A DNA stretch of 41,843 nt from JAQVEB01 sp028698105 (GCA_964293155.1 CAXYYA010000034.1:1-41843), one strand, 5' to 3'; positions 1 to 8,704 are shown, counted from the first letter of the stretch. Numbers and translations: made by a program. Notes: generated from the sequence alone by a model not told the origin.

Positions 1-35
1 CTTATTATAATTTTGTATCGGCTGCGTAGAGTTTT

Positions 36-533
36 TCAGCAAACCCTAAGTATTTCAAATTCAATTTCCTTCCCTGACTGATTTATAACTGCCGAATCTC
101 CGGCTTTCTTGTTCATAAGAGCCTGGGCGATGGGAGAAATAAAAGAAATTTTGTTGTTCGCAATGTCTGCTTCGTCAACGCCGACGATCCGGAAAGTACG
201 ACTGTTATTCGTGCCTTTCCTTTTCAGCGTAACAGTAGCGCCGAACCTTACTTCGTCAGGCGCCTGCTCATCAGTATCCACCACCATGGCTGTATCAATA
301 CGCGCGTTCAATAAAGCCAGTCTGGCATTGATGTGGTTACGGGCTATCCGTTTTTCGTTTTCGTTGTTATTTATCAGCAGTTCTTTTTCATTCACAAGTT
401 TTTGCCGTTCTGCCAGCAATTCATCCATCCCGGTTTGTGTAACATAATTATTCACCCCGTCCGGCAAATATGCCCTTGGAGGAACCATAGGGATTTCTTC
501 CTGATCATCTTCTCTTACAAAACCTCTGCTCAT
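36..533 (-). CDS. GreA/GreB-like transcription elongation factor
   Basis: The 165-aa protein has the Gre architecture: an N-terminal coiled coil (about residues 33-80) and a C-terminal FKBP-like domain (about 95-165, with the FGATVTLKR strand and the GKEIEFEIL end). Gre factors insert the coiled coil into the RNA polymerase secondary channel and trigger cleavage of backtracked RNA. The tip here carries E58 and E60, which could serve as the acidic pair, but the classic GreA tip sequence is absent. A ~30-residue N-terminal extension with an SRGFVRE start and a VPPRAYLPDG segment marks a GreB-like subgroup rather than housekeeping GreA. It lies downstream of mod on the same strand after 171 nt and is probably transcribed separately. 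The family is clear; RNA cleavage activity is inferred. Confidence 0.85.
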   Translation of the reverse strand: MSRGFVREDDQEEIPMVPPRAYLPDGVNNYVTQTGMDELLAERQKLVNEKELLINNNENEKRIARNHINARLALLNARIDTAMVVDTDEQAPDEVRFGATVTLKRKGTNNSRTFRIVGVDEADIANNKISFISPIAQALMNKKAGDSAVINQSGKEIEFEILRVC

Positions 534-704
534 AATTTCATAAATCTATATTATCCTGACAATGTAGATTCATCGCGTTTCTAAGGGTAATACAATCACA
601 ATTGCTGTTTCAAAAATTCCCCGCAGTTTTATATTTTCATCAGGGAACGAGTGTCTCAATCCCTACAATTAAAAAGGCAGTAATTACTTGTGACTTCTTT
701 TTTC

Positions 705-2576
705 TTAAAACACAATCTTCACATCTTCTTTATAATTCTGCAATGTTCCGTTTAGGCTGGCTGTCCAACCGTCAATAAATACTTTGCCGTTTTTAATAGC
801 GTTTGAATAATCATCACTGGTTATTTTCTCGCTGTTGGTTATGTAATAATGGTTGCCGATTTTATAAATACAATCTTTTACGACCTCTTCGGGAACTTGT
901 GTTGGCTCGTCTAAACCAACGGTGAAAATCATATTATAAATACGACTCAAAGCATCTGTTGAATGCTCGGTAATTGAAATTTGTCCATTGTCATCTACTT
1001 TCAGTTTTGGAGCTTCTACGCTGTCAAATACTTTAAAGCCAATATCGGGAACTTGTTTTTTCTCATCTTCAAATAATCCACCGCTTTTACTATTTTCTGC
1101 TTCAATGTCGGCAGGAATTTTTTCTCCTGCTCGTTTTAAGCGTTCAATTGTAATACTTGAAATTACCGGTGGTAAATTGTTTACTATGCAAAATTGATAA
1201 GCAGCTGTATCTTTTTTGATCGGCTCGTCTATCTGACATAAAATAAACTTACGTTTAACCCCATCTTCGGTATTAAGCTGCATTATCGCCTCACCAGTTG
1301 AACCTGAACCAGCAAAAAAATCTAAAATAATATCTTCATCATTCATGCCCCCAATTTCTATCAATTTCCTGATTAGTCTTATTGGTTTTGGAAATGAAAA
1401 TATTTTTGCGTCACCAAAAATATCCAGTATTTCTTTCGTCCCTTCTTGAGTATAAATGTCATCTAAAACGGATTGAGCCTTAGTCTTTCTTTGTTCGCCA
1501 TTTTCATCATTTAAATATTGTTTCGAAGAAAGCACCCATTCTCCATCTTTATTTTTACTAAAAATCACCTCATTTTTAGCAATTGCCTCCTGGAATCTTT
1601 CCCTACTCCAACGCCATTGTCTTTTAGGGTAAACTTCTGTACCATCTGGTGCTGTGATAGGAAAATACAAATTTGCCCTTAAATCAAAACTTTTCACTGC
1701 TTCTAAGGGATGTGTTCTGTAGTATCCAAGTTTTTCAAAGTTTTCATCTTTAAACTTGTAAAACTTGTGAGCTTTTTCTAAGTCAAACTCAACTAATATT
1801 TCAGGTAGTTCATTCAAGTTTTTTGCATACACTAATATATACTCATGAACAGAAACTAGATATTTTTCTTTTGCACCGCCTCCATATTTCTTTTTCCAGC
1901 AAATGGAATCAACAAAATTTTCTTCCCCAAAAACATCATCACAAAGCAATTTCAAATTAGCTTGTTCATTATCATCAATGCTTATAAAAATAACTCCGTC
2001 TTTGCTCAGTAAATCTCTTGCCAATAACAAACGTGGATACACAAATGCCAACCAACCATTATGGCTCTTTTTTGTTTTAAAGCTAAAATCCATTCGTGCA
2101 AAATCGCTGTCACTGAGATTTGCCAATCCTAAAACTTCTGTTTCTTCCTTGTCGAACTTGTCTGGATAAACAAATTCATCACTTGTTGTATTATAGGGAG
2201 GGTCTATGTAGATGCACTTAATTTTTCCGGTATAATGGTTCTTTAAGATTTTCAAACTGTCGAGGTTGTCGCCTTTAAGCACCAAATTTTCGGTTGTGTC
2301 AATGTTTTTGCTCAACGTGCTATTAAGACGTAATTCCTTTTCAGTCTTTTGGGCATATTTTGCCCTTGCAAAGTTTCTACCCACAAAGTTTAAACCGTAG
2401 CCGTTTACTTTTTCGTCAATTGGCAAACCCAAAACGGCTTTCAGTTCTTCAATATTTAATTCGGTGTCTCTAATTACGTTTGGGTAGTTCTCTTTCAGAA
2501 AACTCAACAGTTTGTTTTCGTTGGTTTCAGTTCCAACTACAGTAAAGCCTGCTTTTATAAAATCTTGTTCTGCCAT
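705..2576 (-). CDS. mod: Type III restriction-modification DNA methyltransferase (Mod), N6-adenine
   Basis: This 623-aa protein is a beta-class amino-methyltransferase. The catalytic motif IV DPPYNT (residues 125-130) precedes the SAM-binding motif I DFFAGSGST (419-427), and the target-recognition region lies between them. In the family, Mod methylates adenine in the recognition site and guides Res to unmethylated DNA. The start ATG lies 4 nt after the res stop codon, so translation is probably coupled to res. Both genes are much more A/T-rich than the genes from 8.7 kb onward, which suggests horizontal transfer. I saw no simple repeat tract of the kind that phase-varies mod genes elsewhere. 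The reading frame is intact and the length is normal for the family. Confidence 0.95.
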   Translation of the reverse strand: MAEQDFIKAGFTVVGTETNENKLLSFLKENYPNVIRDTELNIEELKAVLGLPIDEKVNGYGLNFVGRNFARAKYAQKTEKELRLNSTLSKNIDTTENLVLKGDNLDSLKILKNHYTGKIKCIYIDPPYNTTSDEFVYPDKFDKEETEVLGLANLSDSDFARMDFSFKTKKSHNGWLAFVYPRLLLARDLLSKDGVIFISIDDNEQANLKLLCDDVFGEENFVDSICWKKKYGGGAKEKYLVSVHEYILVYAKNLNELPEILVEFDLEKAHKFYKFKDENFEKLGYYRTHPLEAVKSFDLRANLYFPITAPDGTEVYPKRQWRWSRERFQEAIAKNEVIFSKNKDGEWVLSSKQYLNDENGEQRKTKAQSVLDDIYTQEGTKEILDIFGDAKIFSFPKPIRLIRKLIEIGGMNDEDIILDFFAGSGSTGEAIMQLNTEDGVKRKFILCQIDEPIKKDTAAYQFCIVNNLPPVISSITIERLKRAGEKIPADIEAENSKSGGLFEDEKKQVPDIGFKVFDSVEAPKLKVDDNGQISITEHSTDALSRIYNMIFTVGLDEPTQVPEEVVKDCIYKIGNHYYITNSEKITSDDYSNAIKNGKVFIDGWTASLNGTLQNYKEDVKIVF

Positions 2577-2580
2577 TTTC

Positions 2581-5490
2581 TTATGCGTTGTTTATCAATG
2601 CCGCCAATTGCGTTTTATTGATACGTTCTTTAAATGAAATTTTTATGTCTTGGTCTTTGTAGTGTTCTGCTAAGGCTTCAAAATACTTTTTAGCAAAATC
2701 AATCTTCCCTTTTTCATCTACTGGGATTGCCGTTGACGATTTATAGCCTTTGGCTTCTACTACAAGGAATATTTTGTTTCCTTCGGTGCTTTTGATAGCA
2801 TAGCAAAAGTCGGGATTGTAATCGCCTAAAGGAGTTTTGATTTTAAGGCGTGGAAGTTTACCGAAAATTTCAATGCTGTCAATGTCGGGGTCTTGCTCCA
2901 CAATTTCCAATTCAAAGTCACTGTCATATTCAATCACTTCTTCAAATACCCATTTGGTTTTCAGATTGAAATCGCCTGCAATGTCTTTTTGAAATTTGCC
3001 TACGCTTCCCGTGTCTAAATAGGTTTTCCCTTTTTCTGTCTTGAATACGTTGGGCAAACCTGTTCCGTTAATACCGTCATACTTAATGTTTGCTTTAAGC
3101 ATAGCAATTAAGTTCTTGTTGATTATTTCGGAAATTTCCCTTTGTGCCTGTTCAGGATTGTTGCAGAGCATTTTTGTTTTGAAATCATCACTCAAAGCAT
3201 TGAAAACCTTTACAACAAATGAAATTGGGGTTTTGGTGTTGTTTGACAATGTGCGAACCAATTCCAAATAATCAACTTTACTTTTGTATGAAACGGTGTC
3301 GGTAAGCTTTTCTGTAATTGCTCCTTGTTCGCCAATTTTGTTCACGTTTAGTTCTGCACGAATGGTTTGCAATAGAATTTCCTCAATATTTACGGCTTCA
3401 ATTTGTGTTTTTATGTTTTGTATCAGTTGGCTTTCCTGCTCTGTGGTCAAAGTTTCCAACACATAGAAAGCATTTTTATTGATAGCGTTCCAAAGGTTTT
3501 GAAACTCTTGCAAATGCGTTGCCTTAATGAAAACTTTCTTTTTCTCTTTTTTCTTCTCGGCTTTCTGAACGTAAGTGTTTGTGTCGGTTGCAAACAAGCT
3601 TTCAATGGCTTTCACTTGTTCTTCGGGCAAATTTTGTTCTTTTAGAATAGCTGAAAATTCAGGCGATTTTTCATAAATTTTTTGACCGTCAACAATTGCT
3701 TTGCGAACAATCATTTTCTTGTCTTTCAAAATATCATCCACCAAAGTAACTACCGTATCATCATCAAATCCCGATTTTTCTTTGAGTGTTTTAATGAGTT
3801 CTTGTTCTGTAAATGTTTCAGAAATCAAGAATGAGTTGCTTAAAATTTCATTTTGAATTGCCTCTACAAAACCGTGTTCTTTGCTTGATACAACTACATC
3901 AAGGTTATTGATTTTCCAAAATGCTTCCTGGTCGTCATTCAGATTTTTCAGCGTGTTACGCTGTAAGTTTTGATTTACGCAAATGCGTAAACCTCTACCA
4001 ATCTGTTGCAATTTTGATATTTCACTTCCTTGATTGGATAGTTTGCAAATCGTAAAAACATTCGGATTGTCCCAACCTTCCTGCAAAGCCCAAATGGAGA
4101 AAATGAAACGAGTAGGACTTTCAAACGAAAGCAATTTCTTTTTGTCTTTCAGAATTTCGTCAACTCCTGCTTTTACTTTTTCGTCTGCGTTTCCTTTGTC
4201 GCCTGAAAAATATCCTTTGTTAACTTGCAAAGTATTGTCGCTGTCAAAATCGTTCTGCAAGAATTTGTAATAGTCGCTTGATTGGTCAAGTTTGCTTACA
4301 ATTTCAGTGTATTGCTTTTTGTATTCTTCTTCAAAAAAGTTTTTGATTTTAGGATTGTCGCCACGAAATAAACTGGTGTCGCTTTCCATAAAAAACAAAG
4401 TGAGTGCTTTTATACCTTGTTCAAACAGTCCTTTTTCCTTTTCAAAATGAATTTTGATTGTTTCCTTAATCATTGCTCTCAATGATTCATCTGATAAGGA
4501 ATAATCAACCTTTTCAATCGTGTCGACAGCTAAAACAATCGTGTCCTTGTTTATTTTGTTTATGCTCTTTCCGTTGAAAACAGAACCAACGCCTAATTCT
4601 CGTCTTACAATAATTCCGTTGGTTAGTGTGCTTACAATGGCTTTCTTGTTTTCAATGCCAATGAGTGTGTCTGTGTTCTCAACTACGTCTTGCGTGTAAA
4701 CTACAATTTTCTTAACCAAACTTTGTCGGAATGAAGAAACGCTATCCAACACATACGCCACGTTTGAAAGAACTAAACTGTCTTTCTTTTTTGGGTATGT
4801 TGCCCCAAAACGTAAAAAGTAATTTTCAAAGCCGTCAAAATAGGTTTTAAAAGCGTTACCCTCAAAACGGTGTGGTTCGTCCATTATCACAATTGGATTT
4901 AGTCGTTTCAAACATTCCAAATATGATTTTGGCGGTTCCTGATTGTTTACGAACAATTCAGGCGTATTAATGTCTTTTTCTAAAGGTCGGTTTAAGATAT
5001 TGTCTTTGTTGCTGAATGAGCTTGGTGTCATTACCAAAACCGATAAATGAGAAGTCCCGATAAATTGTCTAACGGCTGATATGTTGCCACCTTCGTAAAC
5101 AAAGGTTTCAATTTCCTTTTCTTTCTCGTTGGCGTAAAAGCTTTTGAAGTAATCTTTTGTGTCCTCTAAGTTTGTTTTTGTTCCTTCTCGGATTGGAACT
5201 GTCGGAATAAGAACGATAAACTTTTTATATCCGAAATTTTTACTCAGTTCAAAAATGGTTTTTATAAACGTGAACGTTTTTCCCGTTCCCGTTTCCATCA
5301 TTATGTCAATGTTTTTGGTGACCTGAACCGGAAAATTGTATTTGTGCTTTTTATGGTGTGCTGTCAATACCTCAACAAAATTTACTTTTTGGCGAAGGCT
5401 TTCAAAAAGACTTACAATATTATTAACACAGTCCTCTTGGTAGCCTTGTATTTCGTATTGAAACTGTTTTGTTTTAGGTTCTATAATCAT
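2581..5490 (-). CDS. res: Type III restriction enzyme Res subunit (helicase-nuclease)
   Basis: The 969-aa protein has a superfamily 2 helicase core and a C-terminal nuclease. Walker A is METGTGKT (65-72), motif II is DEPH (204-207) and motif VI is QQIGRGLR (495-502). The nuclease motif is PD (893-894) followed 17 residues later by EAK (912-914). With Mod it forms the complex that tracks along DNA and cuts near unmethylated sites. It is the first gene of the pair, whereas classical type III loci place mod first. A -7 box reading TATTTTTG on the minus strand (5534-5541) lies ~45 nt upstream. All motifs are present, so the enzyme should be active. Confidence 0.95.
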   Translation of the reverse strand: MIIEPKTKQFQYEIQGYQEDCVNNIVSLFESLRQKVNFVEVLTAHHKKHKYNFPVQVTKNIDIMMETGTGKTFTFIKTIFELSKNFGYKKFIVLIPTVPIREGTKTNLEDTKDYFKSFYANEKEKEIETFVYEGGNISAVRQFIGTSHLSVLVMTPSSFSNKDNILNRPLEKDINTPELFVNNQEPPKSYLECLKRLNPIVIMDEPHRFEGNAFKTYFDGFENYFLRFGATYPKKKDSLVLSNVAYVLDSVSSFRQSLVKKIVVYTQDVVENTDTLIGIENKKAIVSTLTNGIIVRRELGVGSVFNGKSINKINKDTIVLAVDTIEKVDYSLSDESLRAMIKETIKIHFEKEKGLFEQGIKALTLFFMESDTSLFRGDNPKIKNFFEEEYKKQYTEIVSKLDQSSDYYKFLQNDFDSDNTLQVNKGYFSGDKGNADEKVKAGVDEILKDKKKLLSFESPTRFIFSIWALQEGWDNPNVFTICKLSNQGSEISKLQQIGRGLRICVNQNLQRNTLKNLNDDQEAFWKINNLDVVVSSKEHGFVEAIQNEILSNSFLISETFTEQELIKTLKEKSGFDDDTVVTLVDDILKDKKMIVRKAIVDGQKIYEKSPEFSAILKEQNLPEEQVKAIESLFATDTNTYVQKAEKKKEKKKVFIKATHLQEFQNLWNAINKNAFYVLETLTTEQESQLIQNIKTQIEAVNIEEILLQTIRAELNVNKIGEQGAITEKLTDTVSYKSKVDYLELVRTLSNNTKTPISFVVKVFNALSDDFKTKMLCNNPEQAQREISEIINKNLIAMLKANIKYDGINGTGLPNVFKTEKGKTYLDTGSVGKFQKDIAGDFNLKTKWVFEEVIEYDSDFELEIVEQDPDIDSIEIFGKLPRLKIKTPLGDYNPDFCYAIKSTEGNKIFLVVEAKGYKSSTAIPVDEKGKIDFAKKYFEALAEHYKDQDIKISFKERINKTQLAALINNA

Positions 5491-5533
5491 TTATAGTTAC
5501 ATGTGTTAGAAATGGGGGAGATAAAATTTCCCC

Positions 5534-5541
5534 CAAAAATA
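5534..5541 (-). promoter_or_regulatory. -7 box of the res-mod promoter
   Basis: On the minus strand the sequence reads TATTTTTG, an exact match to the Bacteroidota -7 consensus TAnnTTTG. No TTG sits at the usual 19-20 nt upstream. The predicted transcript would have a ~35-nt leader before the res ATG. Confidence 0.5.
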
Positions 5542-5669
5542 CAAAAACATTCTTTAACATGTAGGATCAAAACCGGAAAATACAATCAATTGTCAATAAA
5601 TTTAGGGGTGATAGATATGTTTTATGGTAGTGGAGGATTATTGCAACCAATGAATCGTTGTTTTCACGG

Positions 5670-5996
5670 TATGAACCGCGTTTTGCACTTCTGCGGCCAT
5701 CGCTTCAGCCGGCTGGAGTTACTTTTGAAAGCTTGCAAAACCCACTCCCGACTGTCGGGAACGGCTTTTGTTCATGAGCAAAGGTCGTTTTTTTTCCCTG
5801 AACCGGTTTTTGCAGGGTTGCAAAACCCACAATTTGTCCCTTTTTGGGCTTTTTTTGCCTTGCAAATGCCACAACCGTAGAAAAAACGGGCAAAAAACGG
5901 CTGCAAAGTGATAAAAACCGGCCGAAAAACACTTTTGCACGCGTGCAAAAGCCACTTCAGAGTTCTGAAACGGATTTTGCAGCGTTGCAAAATCCG
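5670..5996. repeat. Array of TTTTGCA/TGCAAAA hairpins
   Basis: Variants of one palindrome recur at about 5722-5741, 5765-5783, 5805-5827, 5846-5870, 5932-5951 and 5971-5996. The copy at 5932-5951 is a perfect 20-bp palindrome. The copy at 5971-5996 has a perfect 11-bp stem with loop gcgt. Two composite modules share one layout: hairpin, a CCAC tail, a short inverted repeat (5746-5760 in one, 5956-5969 in the other), ACGG, then a second hairpin. The short inverted repeats differ in sequence but both keep perfect 6-bp stems. This looks like a REP/BIME-type cluster; its function is unknown. Confidence 0.8.
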
Positions 5997-6271
5997 GGAT
6001 ATTTTTGATTTGTAGGCAGATAAAACTTTTGACAAGAAAGCAGGCGCTTCTGATGGAGTTATAAATAGCCGAAAAAGTATTGAAAGGAAGATTTTTGTTA
6101 GGGAAGAAAGAAGTTTTGTTGGAGATAAAGAAGATTTTGTTGAAGATTTTATTGAAGAAAAATAAGAAAATAGGACATTTATCAACAAACCGAAAATTTA
6201 TTTTGGAAAACTTCTTGTTTGAGAGATAAAATAATATACTTAAAATCAACAACATATAAATTTATTTGAAA

Positions 6272-6296
6272 AAGTTATCAAACAAGTGGATAACTT
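6272..6296. repeat. Inverted repeat aagttatc-N9-gataactt
   Basis: The two arms at 6272-6279 and 6289-6296 are perfect 8-bp complements. The right part contains agtggataa, which differs by one base from the reverse complement of the DnaA box TTATCCACA. A second one-mismatch box lies at 6179-6187. It could be an operator, a replication-related site or chance in A/T-rich DNA. Confidence 0.4.
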
Positions 6297-6507
6297 ATGT
6301 ATCTTTCTATTGCACAATTAAAAAACTTTATTTAAACTTGCATTACGAAAACTGAACAAAGTGTGTTTCAGTTGAATCGTACGATTATGCAGCGGCGTGA
6401 TCGGTTTTTTTACATTTTGGATATACAGGCTGTTCCGGCATGTAAAATTTTGTACGGATCATGTCGTAAAGTGTAATCGGTATTCACTCATATAAAAAAT
6501 TTATAAA

Positions 6508-7296
6508 ATGCTATTAAATACTTTTACATTTTACAGGCTCCGCAAATTAGAGTTTGCGGATTACGTGAAGGGCGTGATGAACATCGTGCGAAAGTATGAT
6601 GCGGAAGCGCTGAATATCGGGGCAATGGTTGCCCTGCTGTTGGAACAGGAGCCGCAAGTGGATAAACTGATTGTCGGTTATGGACGGCATCCGTTAACGA
6701 ATGAGATTAACAAATTGCGCGAGAAACGAAATAATTTTCTCACGGCTGTGCAATCGCATCTCGTTTCGGTAGAAACTGCCGCTATGGAGACATCCGCAGC
6801 CCACCTGAATCTGGTTACACCTTTTTTGCGTCGTATGCTATACGATATTAAATCGGTGAACGAGAAGGAGAGGACGGAGCGGATAAGACAATTGTTTTCT
6901 ACAACTGAAAGCAATATCCCATTACAGGAAGCGCTTGAAGCGCTGGGTTTTGGTGCGTATTTGCTGGAGGTGCGGCGTATTCAGAACGAAATCGCCCAAT
7001 TGGTGAACCAGCGTGTAGAAGCATTATCGGTGAGGCCGAAGATGCAGACCCGCGAAGTGAAACTGGCGGTCTCCGCAGCGATGCACAATCTGTTTCGGCG
7101 GATTGAACTGGCTGATCTGGAGAATACCGCGTTGGATTACGATTCGTTGATCAACGAGCTGAACGTGTGGACGATGCCTTACCAGGCGCTGGTGAAGTCG
7201 CGCGACACCCGAAGCAGCAACAAAACAGAACTAAATATCGTAGATACAGAAAAGAAAACAGTCGCGTTGTCTCCTACAACATCCGCGACTGCTTAA
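6508..7296 (+). CDS. Uncharacterised Bacteroidota protein, DUF6261-like
   Basis: The 262-aa protein has no signal peptide or membrane segment and looks almost entirely alpha-helical. From memory it matches the Bacteroidota-restricted family DUF6261: the start MLLNTFTFYRLRKLEF, a central PLTNEINKLREKRN segment, and a Ser/Thr-rich disordered tail after about residue 235. No catalytic motif is visible and no function is known to me. It stands alone, with a hairpin array and A/T-rich DNA upstream and a strong terminator 24 nt after the stop codon. Base composition is close to the chromosome average, unlike res-mod. It is a real gene by codon structure and by its terminator; the family number should be treated as a recollection. 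Confidence 0.8.
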   Translation: MLLNTFTFYRLRKLEFADYVKGVMNIVRKYDAEALNIGAMVALLLEQEPQVDKLIVGYGRHPLTNEINKLREKRNNFLTAVQSHLVSVETAAMETSAAHLNLVTPFLRRMLYDIKSVNEKERTERIRQLFSTTESNIPLQEALEALGFGAYLLEVRRIQNEIAQLVNQRVEALSVRPKMQTREVKLAVSAAMHNLFRRIELADLENTALDYDSLINELNVWTMPYQALVKSRDTRSSNKTELNIVDTEKKTVALSPTTSATA

Positions 7297-7319
7297 CACG
7301 TAGAGCGGTACATTTCTGT

Positions 7320-7353
7320 AAAGCCCCGTATGCCTGTTATCGGGGCTTTTTTT
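7320..7353 (+). terminator. Rho-independent terminator of the DUF6261-like gene
   Basis: A perfect 9-bp stem, aaagccccg (7320-7328) with cggggcttt (7341-7349), has a 12-nt loop and is followed by a T run. Confidence 0.9.
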
Positions 7354-7900
7354 GTTGCCCCAATTATCTTAAATTGTTGATCTTAAAAAATTGATTCGAA
7401 AACTTAACCGTTTTTGTTGTTTGACTTATTAGTAAGGAAACCACCTTTTAGCGATGGAGAAACGTTTTTTGCATTAATCGAAAATGACCTGATACTACGA
7501 CTTATTTAAATCTTAATGTCCCGATAACATATTTTCGGAACCTTTCACTGTCGAAAGTTCTCCACAAATATAAAGTTTATGTTTGTAATTGCAATAACAA
7601 TAACGAATAAAATTCAAATTTTTATGATATTTTTTTTTAAATGCTTTTTAAACGGTGTTTAAGAAGCTGTTTTGAGTTTTTAATCTCTTTCTAACTTGCC
7701 CCGAAGGGGAAGATGATGGGCTAAGAATCATGAACCGCATTCCGAAAATTCTCCTTCGGATAAATGTATCTTTCGTTTTTCTCTCCCATGAGGAGAGAAG
7801 AATGTTGTTGTCTGTTTATTTTTTGACTAAAGTCCGGTTTGTGGGGCATTATTGAAATGTATTGGATTTCTCTTTGCTAAAGCGCCGTTACTGATGACAT

Positions 7901-7986
7901 ATTTTGATAAATATCTGATTTTGAATTGTTATAGATTTCTCACTTCGTTCGAAATGACAACCGCAGATCGTTGGACTTCAAGTCAG
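7901..7986 (-). repeat. Dispersed ~86-bp repeat, copy 1
   Basis: By eye this matches the reverse complement of 12792-12877 over the full 86 bp with 6 mismatches and no gap. Its core TTCGAAATGACA also resembles the start of the repeat at 20153. It contains no coding capacity. Confidence 0.85.
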
Positions 7987-8049
7987 TGTCATGTTGGAGC
8001 AGAGCGGAAATCCTGATTATCGGGGCCGACGAAAGGAGGCATCTATTTA

Positions 8050-8335
8050 ATTAAATTAAATGATTATCCGCAAAGTGTCCAAATTCATTTTTGATTGAGC
8101 GATAAATGTAAAGCTGTATGAATAATTTGAAGTCTGAGCCCCCTCCAAACCTCCCGCAAGGGGGAGGCTTAAAGACTGCGATTTATGAGATGCATCTGAT
8201 AAATCGCACTCCGTATCCCCTTTCCCCTTGGGGAAAGGGTTAGGGATAGGGGCTTGAACTTCCGACATCGTGCATCCATCTTTATTCTCTAAACTCCAAT
8301 TTAGGACACATTGCGGATAAACATTAATTTTTATC
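8050..8335. repeat. Fold-back (MITE-like) palindromic element
   Basis: The outer arms at 8060-8085 and 8298-8324 are imperfect inverted repeats sharing a TTATCCGCAA-N-GTGTCC core. The central near-perfect palindrome at 8178-8207 has exactly the same symmetry centre (8192.5). The arms between also resemble each other in inverted orientation and carry their own hairpins, including a perfect 10-bp stem ccctttcccc/ggggaaaggg at about 8218-8239. No transposase is present. A ~25-nt sequence like the element end recurs at 20284-20308. Confidence 0.75.
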
Positions 8336-8464
8336 CTTATGGTATGTTTTACTCCATGCGCCACAACGCCGCAAAAGAATAAGGATTCCGAAAACTAAGC
8401 CCTGCTAAGGGCGTAAGAATTTCTTTCGCACTTTCAGCGCTCAAAATTGGATTCATATTACATC

Positions 8465-8485
8465 CGTAGGGCGGATTGCCCTACG
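8465..8485. repeat. Hairpin cgtagggc-N5-gccctacg
   Basis: A perfect 8-bp stem (8465-8472 with 8478-8485) and a 5-nt loop lie in the gene-free region, with no T run. It resembles short intergenic palindromes I recall from other Bacteroidota. Confidence 0.7.
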
Positions 8486-8632
8486 CTATGTACTTTGTAC
8501 GCTTTCAGCGAATTATTAGGTAAAATATGCGATAATCATTTATTTTCCGCCATCTGATGTTGCTGTGTTGTAAAATGAAACGCAGGCCCGAATCGGGATA
8601 TCAACATTACTGCGACATGCGTCTTTACTATC

Positions 8633-8704
8633 AGCCGAAGGCTTTATCACGCAAAGCGTCTATCATGCGAAGCATCCATCAGCGAAGCGTTTATAGGCGA
8701 AGCC
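8633..8704. repeat. 16-nt-periodic mini-hairpin array
   Basis: Mini-hairpins start at 8633, 8649, 8665, about 8682 and 8696. The stems differ but stay complementary: agcc/ggct, acgc/gcgt and atgc/gcat, then shorter gc/gc and ggc/gcc, with GAA (once AAA) loops and mostly YATCA spacers. It ends 3 nt from the stop codon of the minus-strand gene that follows, so it would lie in that gene's 3' untranslated region. Confidence 0.8.

Larger units (their letters stand above)
5491..6507. other. Gene-free 1-kb region between the divergent res and DUF6261-like genes
   Basis: No convincing gene was seen here. The open frames on the minus strand are low-complexity (Phe/Lys/Leu-rich) and run through the hairpin array, so I treat them as spurious. 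The left part (5670-5996) is a hairpin array and the right part (about 6000-6500) is very A/T-rich. The right part contains an 8-bp inverted repeat at 6272-6296 and two DnaA-box-like nonamers (6179-6187 and 6285-6293). Confidence 0.7.

Noticed and set aside
653..664. gtctcaatccct, resembling the start of some CRISPR repeats
   Set aside because: It occurs once, with no second copy at 60-75 nt spacing and no cas gene in the window.
5719..6255. 178-aa minus-strand frame
   Set aside because: It runs through the hairpin array and A/T-rich DNA, is Phe/Lys/Leu-rich and low-complexity, and two other frames overlap it.
7565..7572. TATATTTG promoter-like box on the minus strand
   Set aside because: No frame or structured RNA was found downstream on that strand, so it is not reported as a promoter.
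8056..8364. 102-aa minus-strand frame
   Set aside because: It is a translation of the fold-back element, including its palindromes.
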